5,061 nt of DNA from Chloroflexota bacterium (GTDB taxonomy: Bacteria > Chloroflexota > Dehalococcoidia > SHYM01), in the NCBI GenBank assembly GCA_016199375.1, contig JACQGV010000182.1, forward strand, positions 1 to 5,061, given 5' to 3'. This document shows, piece after piece, positions 1-5,061 of the stretch. How positions within the stretch are numbered: position 1 is the first letter of the stretch; every line of letters begins with the position of its first letter. The position numbers and the translations under genes are program-made. A model generated the notes under the pieces. The model ran no database searches. It was given only the letters and a program-made list of their open reading frames with translations, and had not been told where the DNA came from.

Positions 1-160
1 CTACAGCACCGTCCCGGGCGTGAACCGGATCATACCCGTGGACGTGTACGTCCCCGGCTGCCCGCCGCGGCCCGACGCCCTCCTGTACGGCATCCTGATG
101 CTCCACGAGAAGATGAAAAAGGAAGCGAACCGCAAGGCGCTTCCCTCGGTGCACACATGA
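1..160 (+). CDS. nuoB: NADH-quinone oxidoreductase subunit B, C-terminal fragment (partial, 5' end outside window)
   Basis: The last 52 codons of NuoB are read in frame from base 2 to a TGA at 158-160; the start lies upstream of the window. NuoB is the peripheral-arm subunit of complex I that holds cluster N2, the 4Fe-4S centre that hands electrons to quinone. The fragment contains [15 protein letters not shown], the family's C-terminal signature, in which the cysteine (fragment residue 20) is the last N2 ligand. The proline-rich stretch and the following helix ([15 protein letters not shown]) are typical, and the short basic tail is ordinary. The stop overlaps the start of nuoC in an ATGA arrangement (157-160), so translation of the two is probably coupled. 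The first N2 cysteines, including the adjacent Cys-Cys pair, are outside the window and could not be checked. The identification is near certain. Confidence 0.95.
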   Translation, partial: YSTVPGVNRIIPVDVYVPGCPPRPDALLYGILMLHEKMKKEANRKALPSVHT

Positions 161-600
161 CTCTGGCCCTCAACGCCGGCGACGTGGCCGCCCGCGTCCG
201 CGAGCGCTACCCCGATGCGGTGCTCGAGGCCAGCGGCAGCTCCCTCCTGGTGCGCAGGGAGCGGCTGGTGGAGGTCGCCCGGCTCCTGCGGGACACCGAG
301 GGGCTGGACTTCGACTACCCGGCCATGGTCACCGCCATTGACTGGTGGGACTATTTCGAGGTGGTCCATTACCTCAACTCCCTGACGCGGAACCACTCCC
401 TTTATCTGAAGACCCGCGCCTACGGGCGGGAGCTGCCGACGGTGCCATCCCTGGTGTCGGTCTGGCGCGGCTGCGACTTCCAGGAGCGGGAGGTCTACGA
501 CCTCATGGGCATCCGCTTCGAGGGACACCCCAACCTGAAACGCATCCTGCTGTGGGACGGCTTCGAAGGGCACCCCTTGCGCAAGGACTTCATCGGGTAA
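157..600 (+). CDS. nuoC: NADH-quinone oxidoreductase subunit C (30 kDa subunit)
   Basis: A 147-residue protein, at the short end of the usual range for stand-alone NuoC. NuoC has no cofactor; it is a structural subunit of the complex I Q-module and packs against NuoD and NuoI on the cytoplasmic side. The N-terminal half (about 10-60) is variable, as usual. The conserved core follows: [10 protein letters not shown] (67-76), a [20 protein letters not shown] segment (96-115) and the signature [18 protein letters not shown] (118-135), ending in GHPLRKDF (138-145). The ATG at 157 overlaps the nuoB stop by 4 bp. It has no good Shine-Dalgarno sequence close by (an AAGG at 134-137 is too far), which fits coupling to nuoB translation. 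It is not fused to nuoD, unlike the E. coli nuoCD gene. No odd features or broken motifs. Confidence 0.97.
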   Translation: MTLALNAGDVAARVRERYPDAVLEASGSSLLVRRERLVEVARLLRDTEGLDFDYPAMVTAIDWWDYFEVVHYLNSLTRNHSLYLKTRAYGRELPTVPSLVSVWRGCDFQEREVYDLMGIRFEGHPNLKRILLWDGFEGHPLRKDFIG

Positions 601-605
601 TAGAG

Positions 606-1709
606 ATGACGTTACGCACCGACCCGGTCACCATAAACTTCGGCCCTCACCACCCCTCGACCCACGGGGTGTTCCAGATGCGCATCACCGCCGACGGGGA
701 GGTGATCACCAACCTGGAGCCCGTGATGGGCTATCTGCATCGGGGCTGCGAGAAGCTCTCCGAGGGGCGGACCTACACCCAGTTGGTGCCCCTCACCGAC
801 AGGCTGGACTACCTGTCGCCCATGAGCAACAACGTCGCCTGCGTCCTGGCGGCGGAGAAGCTGGGCGAGATCCCGGTGCCGGAGCGGGCGCAGTACATCC
901 GGGTGATTATGGCGGAGCTCCAGCGCCTGGCCAACCACGGCGCCATGACCGGCTTCCTGCTCAACGACCTGGGCACGTTCTTCACCCTCTTTCACTACAC
1001 CATGCGGGAGCGGGAGAAGATACTCGACCTCTTCGAGATGACCTGCGGCACCCGCGTGACCGTCAGCTACATGCGGCCGGGCGGCGTCCTGCAGGACCTG
1101 CCCGAGGAGTTCATGCCCCGGCTCCGGGCCCTGCTCGACGAGCTGCCCCAGCGCCTGGACGAGTACGAGGCCCTGATCACGGAGAATGAGATCGTCCTCG
1201 CCCGCACCAAGGGCGTCGGCGTCATGCCACGGGAGATGGCCCTCGCGGCGGGCTGTAGCGGGCCTATGCTCCGGGGCAGCGGCGTGAAGTGGGACATCCG
1301 CAAGAATGACCCCTATGGCATCTACGACCGCTTCCAGTTCGACATCCCCGTGGGGACCAACGGCGACGTCTACGACCGCTACTGGGTACGGATCCAGGAG
1401 ATGCGCCAGAGCGTGCGCATCCTGGAGCAGGCCTACCGCGACATCCCCCAGGGAGACGTGCGCACCCGGCTGCCCCTCTTCTTCCGGCTGCCCACCGGCG
1501 AGGCCTACGCCCGCATCGAGGCGCCCAAGGGCGAGCTGGGCTTCTACCTGGTCAGCGACGGCGGCATCGCGCCCTACCGGCTGCACGTGCGCTCACCATC
1601 GTTCATCAACCTGGGGGTGCTGCGCGATCTGACCGTGGGCTATACCGTGGCCGACGCCGTAATCACCCTGGGCAGCGTGGATATCGTCCTGGGCGAGGTG
1701 GACCGCTAG
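606..1709 (+). CDS. nuoD: NADH-quinone oxidoreductase subunit D (49 kDa subunit)
   Basis: A 367-residue Q-module subunit that forms the quinone-binding pocket together with NuoB. The ATG at 606 is chosen because homology begins at once with the FGPHHPSTHG loop (12-21). The open frame continues upstream to 345 only as a shadow of nuoC. His20 and Tyr69 (in DRLDY) match the bovine quinone-contact residues His59 and Tyr108 and have the same 49-residue spacing. Other family blocks are LHRGCEKLSEGRTY (44-57), RPGGVLQDLP (157-166), RTKGVG (200-205), SGVKWDIRKNDPY (225-237), EAPKGELGFYLVSDG (304-318) and the terminal DIVLGEVDR. The CxxC pairs that bind NiFe in related group 4 hydrogenases are absent, so this is a true complex I subunit. 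The ribosome site is weak (GGG at 595-597, then GAG next to the ATG), so coupling to nuoC, 5 bp upstream, is likely. Confidence 0.98.
   Translation: MTLRTDPVTINFGPHHPSTHGVFQMRITADGEVITNLEPVMGYLHRGCEKLSEGRTYTQLVPLTDRLDYLSPMSNNVACVLAAEKLGEIPVPERAQYIRVIMAELQRLANHGAMTGFLLNDLGTFFTLFHYTMREREKILDLFEMTCGTRVTVSYMRPGGVLQDLPEEFMPRLRALLDELPQRLDEYEALITENEIVLARTKGVGVMPREMALAAGCSGPMLRGSGVKWDIRKNDPYGIYDRFQFDIPVGTNGDVYDRYWVRIQEMRQSVRILEQAYRDIPQGDVRTRLPLFFRLPTGEAYARIEAPKGELGFYLVSDGGIAPYRLHVRSPSFINLGVLRDLTVGYTVADAVITLGSVDIVLGEVDR
1695..1700 (+). promoter_or_regulatory. Ribosome binding site for nuoH
   Basis: GAGGTG lies inside the last codons of nuoD, 8 bases before the GTG at 1709. It supports GTG as the nuoH start and initiation at the overlapping TAGTG stop-start junction. 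Seen directly; its function is inferred from position. Confidence 0.6.
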
Positions 1710-2914
1710 TGAGCGTTTGGGACTACATAGTCAACCTCATCCCGAACCTGGCCCACAACCTGCGGGCGGCCGTTGCCGGCGGGCCCGACTGGCTGGTCTT
1801 CCTGGTCATGGGGCTGGCCGGGGTGCTGGCGCTGGTGGCCTTCGTGATGCTCCAGGTCCCGCCCCTGACCTGGGTGGAGCGGCGGCTGGTGGCCCGGGCC
1901 CAGGTCCGCATGGGGCCCAACCGGGTGGGGCCCTTCGGGCTCCTGCAACCCATCGCCGACGCCCTCAAGCTCATGACCAAAGAGGTCATCGTGCCCAGCA
2001 GCGCTGACGGCCTCCTGCACCTGCTGGGCTGTGCCCTGATATTCATACCGCCCTTCATGATCTTCGCCGTCGTTCCCTTCTCTATGGGCGGGGTCTTCAC
2101 CGACCTCAACATGGGCCTGGTCTACGTCATCGCCGTCGGGTCTCTGGGCGCGGTCATTATCTTCACCGCGGGGTTCGCCTCCGCCAACCGCTACTCCATG
2201 CTGGGGGCGGCCAGAGCCGTCGCCCAGCTCCTGTCCTACGAGGTGCCCGCCACCATCGCCCTGGTCACCGTCGCCCTGGCAGCCGGCACCCTGTCGCTAT
2301 CCGGCATAGTCATGGCCCAGACGGTGCCGTACATCCTCTATTTCCCCCTGGCCCTCATCATTTTCTTCATCGGCTCTCTGGTGGAGGTCAACCGCTCGCC
2401 CGCGGACCTCGCTGAGGCGGAGAGCGAGATCATCGCTGGCTACCACACGGAGTACGGCGGCTTTAAATGGGCCGTGTTCCAGCTCGCGGAGTACACTCAC
2501 ATGGTGGCTGCCTCAGCCCTCATCGCCACCGTTTTCCTCGGCGGCTGGAAGGGGCCGGGCCTGCCGCCCTATCTCTGGCTCTACGCGAAGATGCTGGCCG
2601 TGATCCTGCTCTACATGTGGATACGCTTCACCCTGCCCCGCATCCGGGTGGACCAGGTGATGGCCTTCGCGTGGAAGTTCCTGCTGCCCCTCTCCCTCAT
2701 CAACGTGCTGGTGGTGGGCCTGGAAGTGGCTCTGGCCCCGGGCCTGCCGGTCTGGCTCATCGGCATCAACATCCCCTTCGCCGCGGCCAGCATCGTCGTC
2801 TGGGCGAAGGTCTACCGCGCCCTCGAGGGGCCGCCACGGCTTATGCAGCGGCGCGAGCTCCCAGGCATCACCGTCCCGCTCTCCGCCGAGACACCGGCGG
2901 GGAGCGTCAGGTAA
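1709..2914 (+). CDS. nuoH: NADH-quinone oxidoreductase subunit H (ND1-like membrane subunit)
   Basis: A 401-residue, strongly hydrophobic membrane protein, at the long end for NuoH (usually about 320-400). NuoH joins the peripheral and membrane arms and forms the chamber through which quinone enters. Visible signatures are the first membrane helix (about 28-50), then LTWVERRLVARAQVRMGPNR (53-72), VGPFGLLQPIADALKL (73-88) and the charged cytoplasmic loop EVNRSPADLAEAESEIIAGY (226-245), followed by HTEYGGFKWAVFQLAEY (246-262). That loop, rich in Glu and Asp, is the part linked to coupling quinone reduction to proton movement. About eight membrane segments can be traced, including 105-125, 136-156, 181-201, 207-225, 264-280, 290-306, 322-342 and 347-366. 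A hydrophilic tail (about 368-401) follows. The GTG start overlaps the nuoD stop by one base (TAGTG). Confidence 0.97.
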   Translation: MSVWDYIVNLIPNLAHNLRAAVAGGPDWLVFLVMGLAGVLALVAFVMLQVPPLTWVERRLVARAQVRMGPNRVGPFGLLQPIADALKLMTKEVIVPSSADGLLHLLGCALIFIPPFMIFAVVPFSMGGVFTDLNMGLVYVIAVGSLGAVIIFTAGFASANRYSMLGAARAVAQLLSYEVPATIALVTVALAAGTLSLSGIVMAQTVPYILYFPLALIIFFIGSLVEVNRSPADLAEAESEIIAGYHTEYGGFKWAVFQLAEYTHMVAASALIATVFLGGWKGPGLPPYLWLYAKMLAVILLYMWIRFTLPRIRVDQVMAFAWKFLLPLSLINVLVVGLEVALAPGLPVWLIGINIPFAAASIVVWAKVYRALEGPPRLMQRRELPGITVPLSAETPAGSVR

Positions 2915-2922
2915 GGAGAAGG
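2913..2922 (+). promoter_or_regulatory. Strong Shine-Dalgarno site for nuoI
   Basis: AAGGAGAAGG sits in the 10-base gap after the nuoH stop, with AAGGAG ending 6 bases before the ATG at 2925. It is the best ribosome binding site in the window. It fixes the nuoI start at 2925 rather than the in-frame ATG at 2943. Confidence 0.7.
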
Positions 2923-2924
2923 CC

Positions 2925-3449
2925 ATGTATGGCACCGGGCTCATGAAGGGCATGGCGGTGGTGCTGAAGACCATGCTCTTCAAGCCGCCCTTCACAGTGC
3001 AGTACCCGGAGCAGCGCGTCGAGCCGCCGCGCCGCTTTCGGGGCGCCTCCTTTGTTTGGTACGAAGACCGCTGCACCGGCTGCTCCACCTGTGCCAAGGC
3101 CTGCCCCCAGGGCAACATCGAGATCGTCACCTCCGCGGGCCAGTACAACCAGTATTTCGTGGAGAAGTTCGACATTGACCATCTGCGCTGTATGTTCTGC
3201 GGCCTGTGCGTGGAGGCCTGCCCTTATGACGCCCTGTTCATGGGCGGGGACTTCGAGAACGCCAGCTACAGCCGGGCCGCCCTGGTCGTCGGCAAGAAGC
3301 TCTTGAACGCGGCCGCCCCCACCCGCATCCCTAGCTCCTACTTCCACCCCGAGCTGGACCACATTGATATCACCAGCGGCCGGCCGGTGCCGGAGATCCG
3401 CAAGGCCGAGCAGGAGAAGAATCAGGACATCGGATGGGCGTCTCGATAG
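2925..3449 (+). CDS. nuoI: NADH-quinone oxidoreductase subunit I (two 4Fe-4S ferredoxin-type subunit)
   Basis: A 174-residue subunit that carries clusters N6a and N6b, passing electrons to cluster N2 in NuoB. The N-terminus (about 5-27) is a short amphipathic segment that lies on the membrane next to NuoH, followed by the typical Tyr-Pro-Glu (27-29). The first cluster motif is CTGCSTCAKACP with Cys50, 53, 56 and 60; the second is CMFCGLCVEACP with Cys89, 92, 95 and 99. As in other two-cluster ferredoxin folds, the fourth Cys of each motif would serve the other cluster. The ALFMGGDFENASYSR block (103-117) after the second motif resembles the NuoI-specific region that helps tell it from a simple ferredoxin. 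The tail from about 135 is hydrophilic. The 3' end overlaps nuoJ by 16 bp. All eight ligands are present, so it should be functional. Confidence 0.97.
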   Translation: MYGTGLMKGMAVVLKTMLFKPPFTVQYPEQRVEPPRRFRGASFVWYEDRCTGCSTCAKACPQGNIEIVTSAGQYNQYFVEKFDIDHLRCMFCGLCVEACPYDALFMGGDFENASYSRAALVVGKKLLNAAAPTRIPSSYFHPELDHIDITSGRPVPEIRKAEQEKNQDIGWASR

Positions 3450-3922
3450 CATTCTGGATATTCGCGACCATGGCCGTGGCGGCCGCGCTGGCGGTCATCG
3501 CGGTGCGCAACATTTTCCGGGCGGCCCTCTCCCTCATCATCCTTTTCGGCGCCGTGGCCGCCCTCTTCTTCACCCTCAGCGCCGACTTCCTGGCGGTGGC
3601 GCAGCTCCTGGTCTACGCGGGGGCCATCGCCATCCTCATCCTCTTCGCCATCGTAGTCACCCCCAACTTCCAGTTCGCCAATCGCTCCAACAAGCTCTGG
3701 CTCCCCACCCTGGTGGCCGCGGCCCTGGTCCTGGCCGCCATCCTGGTCGGCATCTTCCGCACCGCCTGGCGCACCACGACGCCCGCGGACCTGCCCACGA
3801 CGGGCGACATCGCCCTCGCCCTCTTCGACCAACGCCTGGGGTTCGTCCTGCCCTTCGAGGTGGCCTCGGTGCTGCTCCTGGCCGCCATCATCGGCGCCAT
3901 CGCCATCGTGCGGGAGAAGTAG
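3434..3922 (+). CDS. nuoJ: NADH-quinone oxidoreductase subunit J (ND6-like membrane subunit)
   Basis: A 162-residue membrane protein in the usual NuoJ size range. It sits between NuoH and NuoK in the membrane arm, where its third helix bends during the coupling cycle. Five membrane segments can be read at about 5-25, 28-48, 52-76, 90-109 and 138-159. The third contains the family signature LVYAGAIAILILF (59-71), with Tyr61, Gly63 and Ala64. The loop after the fourth helix (about 110-137) is polar, and the last helix begins LPFEVASVLLLAAIIGAI, as is typical. The ATG at 3434 lies inside nuoI in another frame, with AGGA at 3424-3427 six bases upstream. The alternative in-frame ATG at codon 13 would cut into the first helix, so the upstream start is preferred. 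Confidence 0.95.
   Translation: MGVSIAFWIFATMAVAAALAVIAVRNIFRAALSLIILFGAVAALFFTLSADFLAVAQLLVYAGAIAILILFAIVVTPNFQFANRSNKLWLPTLVAAALVLAAILVGIFRTAWRTTTPADLPTTGDIALALFDQRLGFVLPFEVASVLLLAAIIGAIAIVREK
3912..3919 (+). promoter_or_regulatory. Ribosome binding site for nuoK
   Basis: GGGAGAAG overlaps the last codons of nuoJ and ends 7 bases before the nuoK ATG at 3927. A second purine run, AGGGAG at 3921-3926, touches the ATG and is too close to serve it. This supports initiation coupled to nuoJ termination. Confidence 0.5.
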
Positions 3923-3926
3923 GGAG

Positions 3927-4262
3927 ATGGTGGGACTGAATCACTACCTGGCGCTCTCGGCGGTGCTCTTCGCCATCGGCCTCTACGGCGCCCTCTCCAA
4001 GCGCAGCGCCGTGGTGGTGCTCATGGCCGTGGAGGTGATGCTGAACGCCGCCAACATCGCCCTGGTGGCCTTCTCCCGCTACGTCGTACCGCCGCTGGGC
4101 GCCCTCGCCGCCAACCAGGGCGCCTTCAGCGGCCAGATCTTTGCCATCTTCGTCATCACGGTGGCCGCCGCCGAGGCGGCCGTGGGCCTCGCCATCATCA
4201 TCTACATCTACCGCACCAAGGAGACGGTGGACGTCACCGAGGTAGACCTGATGAGGGGCTAA
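3927..4262 (+). CDS. nuoK: NADH-quinone oxidoreductase subunit K (ND4L-like membrane subunit)
   Basis: A 111-residue, three-helix membrane protein that passes protons or charge between NuoJ/NuoH and the antiporter-like subunits. The N-terminus MVGLNHYLALSAVLFAIGLY is typical and fixes the start at 3927. Helices lie at about 3-22, 27-51 and 69-95. The two membrane glutamates essential in E. coli NuoK (Glu36 and Glu72) are present as Glu36 (in VLMAVEVMLN) and Glu83 (in AAAEAAVGLA). The second is shifted by 11 because the loop between helices 2 and 3 (about 51-69, PPLGALAANQGAFSGQ) is longer than in E. coli. The C-terminal Met-Arg-Gly also matches the E. coli protein's end. It starts 4 bp after the nuoJ stop. 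Confidence 0.96.
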   Translation: MVGLNHYLALSAVLFAIGLYGALSKRSAVVVLMAVEVMLNAANIALVAFSRYVVPPLGALAANQGAFSGQIFAIFVITVAAAEAAVGLAIIIYIYRTKETVDVTEVDLMRG

Positions 4263-4270
4263 GGCCCCGC

Positions 4271-4275
4271 GGGGA
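4271..4275 (+). promoter_or_regulatory. Putative ribosome binding site that favours the 4282 start
   Basis: GGGGA lies 6 bases before the ATG at 4282 but directly touches the in-frame ATG at 4276. The spacing therefore argues for the downstream start of the small gene. The match to the consensus is only moderate. Confidence 0.4.
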
Positions 4276-4281
4276 ATGGGC

Positions 4282-4527
4282 ATGACTTCAATCCAGAGCG
4301 ACAAACAGAGGCTACCCTTGCGCTCCGGCAAGACCTGGACCGAGGTGCGCCGGGTGCGCGGCCTCATCGTAGCCGAGATGTGGAAGGACCTCTTTGAAGG
4401 CGAGGGGGTGCCGACCCGCCTCCTGCCGGTGCCCGGCGACGCCGAGACGGGCGAATTCGCCCTCTACGGCATCATGGTGCCCACCGAGAAATTCCACGTT
4501 GTCGAGGAGATTCTGAGGAAGGCATAG
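4282..4527 (+). CDS. Small soluble protein of unknown function between nuoK and nuoL (possibly DUF2007-like)
   Basis: An 81-residue protein (83 if the ATG at 4276 is used) that I do not recognise as any complex I subunit. It has no cysteine, no signal peptide and no membrane segment, so it should be a cytoplasmic protein without a metal-sulfur centre. The first 17 residues are polar. A compact core follows that can be read as beta-alpha-beta-beta-alpha: TWTEVRRV (18-25), a helix RGLIVAEMWKDLFEGEG (26-42), VPTRLLPV (43-50), ALYGIMVPTEKF (60-71) and HVVEEILRKA (72-81). A helix, then 'EGEGVP', and a later 'VP' strand followed by a short helix resemble the small DUF2007 'putative signal transducing protein' fold. 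This is pattern resemblance only. It begins 19 bp after nuoK and its TAG abuts the nuoL ATG, so it is expressed with the complex. Codon use is like its neighbours. A complex I assembly or accessory role is a guess from position. Confidence 0.8.
   Translation: MTSIQSDKQRLPLRSGKTWTEVRRVRGLIVAEMWKDLFEGEGVPTRLLPVPGDAETGEFALYGIMVPTEKFHVVEEILRKA
4515..4522 (+). promoter_or_regulatory. Ribosome binding site for nuoL
   Basis: GAGGAAGG lies within the last codons of the small gene and ends 5 bases before the nuoL ATG at 4528. It supports that start and ties nuoL translation to the small gene, whose TAG is immediately before the ATG. Confidence 0.6.
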
Positions 4528-5061
4528 ATGTTCCCAGAACCGGTAGCCTGGCTTATCTTCTTCCTGCCCCTCATCTCCTTTTTGACCATTGGCCTGGTGC
4601 TCCGGCCCTTCTTCAACGATGCGCCCCGGCGGGCGGGATACCTGACCATCGGGGCCATCGGGGTTTCACTGGCCTTCTCCATCTGGGCCCTCGCCGCCGT
4701 GTGGAACGCCCCCGGCCACGAGATCGAGTACGCCACCCACGACTGGCTGCGGGTGGGCAACCTGACCATCAGCGTCGGCATCATCCTGAACTCCCTCACC
4801 GCCATCATGCTGGTGGTGGTAACCCTGGTCAGCCTGATGGTCCAGATATACTCCCAGGGCTACATGGCGGGCGACTCCGGCTACCAGCGCTACTTCGCGG
4901 CCATGTCCCTGTTCACGGCCTCCATGCTGGGGCTGGTGCTGGCGGACAATCTGCTGATGCTCTACGTCTTCTGGGAGGGGGTGGGCCTCTGCTCCTACCT
5001 CCTCATCGGCCACTGGTACCACCGACCCGCCGCCGCGGCCGCCGCCAAGAAAGCATTCATC
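4528..5061 (+). CDS. nuoL: NADH-quinone oxidoreductase subunit L, N-terminal fragment (partial, runs off window)
   Basis: The first 178 residues of an ND5-like antiporter subunit, open to the last base; full-length NuoL is usually over 600 residues. NuoL is the distal proton-pumping subunit of the membrane arm and carries the long lateral helix at its C-terminus (outside this window). Membrane helices are visible at about 7-27, 38-58, 83-106, 122-140 and 142-161. After the first two, the segment EYATHDWLRVGNLTISVGII (67-86) is the typical NuoL periplasmic region. The signature FWEGVGLCSYLLIG (148-161) holds Glu150, equivalent to the essential Glu144 of E. coli NuoL, and the end of the window reads AAKKAFI, where family members continue in the same way. 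The position after nuoK and the N-terminal segment favour NuoL over NuoM, NuoN or an Mrp antiporter subunit. Confidence 0.95.
   Translation, partial: MFPEPVAWLIFFLPLISFLTIGLVLRPFFNDAPRRAGYLTIGAIGVSLAFSIWALAAVWNAPGHEIEYATHDWLRVGNLTISVGIILNSLTAIMLVVVTLVSLMVQIYSQGYMAGDSGYQRYFAAMSLFTASMLGLVLADNLLMLYVFWEGVGLCSYLLIGHWYHRPAAAAAAKKAFI

Noticed and set aside
345..605. A longer nuoD starting at 345 (454 residues), which would resemble a C-D fusion
   Set aside because: The extra N-terminus is an out-of-frame reading of nuoC with no NuoC or NuoD similarity. NuoD homology starts right after the ATG at 606, and nuoC is intact in its own frame.
612..1586. A 324-residue open frame on the minus strand opposite nuoD
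   Set aside because: It is the antisense shadow of a GC-rich gene whose third positions avoid stops. The protein is rich in His, Gly, Ala and Val with no recognisable domain, while the plus strand clearly encodes NuoD.
606..1709. A group 4 NiFe hydrogenase large subunit (Ech/Hyc/Mbh type) instead of NuoD
   Set aside because: The two CxxC motifs that ligate the NiFe site are absent (DRLDY replaces the RICG-type motif and the C-terminus lacks DPCxxC), and the quinone His/Tyr pair is present.
2513..3175. A 220-residue minus-strand frame across nuoH and nuoI, with another at 2907-3452
   Set aside because: Both span the junction or body of well-supported plus-strand genes, have low-complexity composition and lack motifs.
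4265..4274. CCCCGCGGGG palindrome after nuoK as a possible terminator
   Set aside because: It is only 10 bp, can form at most a 3-4 bp stem, has no T-run after it, and overlaps the putative ribosome site of the next co-directional gene.
5027..5047. GCC/GCG-rich run near the window end as a repeat
   Set aside because: It encodes an alanine stretch just before the conserved AAKKAFI segment of NuoL, in frame, and is explained by GC-rich alanine codons.

Overview
The window is one tightly packed, plus-strand stretch of a respiratory complex I (NADH:quinone oxidoreductase type, nuo) operon. The order is nuoB (3' end) - nuoC - nuoD - nuoH - nuoI - nuoJ - nuoK - a small soluble protein of unknown function - nuoL (5' end). 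The DNA is GC-rich with strong G/C preference at third codon positions. That, separate nuoC and nuoD genes, and a B-C-D-H-I-J-K order with no E/F/G genes between D and H suggest a high-GC bacterium with an 11-subunit-like operon. Chloroflexota (Dehalococcoidia-like) is my best guess, but this is inference from layout and general protein flavour, not a database match.

Layout: 1-160 is the NuoB tail carrying the last N2-cluster cysteine. Positions 157-600 and 606-1709 are NuoC and NuoD, which with NuoB and NuoI form the connecting Q-module. Positions 1709-2914 are NuoH, the membrane subunit that forms the quinone chamber. Positions 2925-3449 are NuoI, with two 4Fe-4S clusters. Positions 3434-3922 and 3927-4262 are the small membrane subunits NuoJ and NuoK. 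Positions 4282-4527 hold the extra small gene, and 4528 to the window end is the start of the antiporter-like subunit NuoL. Junctions are overlapping (4, 1 and 16 bp), abutting, or at most about 20 bp apart, so the genes are probably co-transcribed and translationally coupled. No internal promoter, terminator, RNA gene, repeat array or mobile element is visible.

How they work together: electrons pass through the NuoI clusters to the N2 cluster in NuoB and then to quinone, bound between NuoD and NuoB at the mouth of the NuoH chamber. The energy released is relayed through NuoH, J and K to the antiporter-like subunits beginning with NuoL to pump protons. The key residues I could check (NuoB Cys, NuoD His20/Tyr69, the eight NuoI Cys, NuoK Glu36/Glu83, NuoL Glu150) are present, so the complex looks functional. 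The two points worth a second look are the absence of the NADH-input genes nuoEFG from their usual place and the unidentified small gene inserted between nuoK and nuoL.
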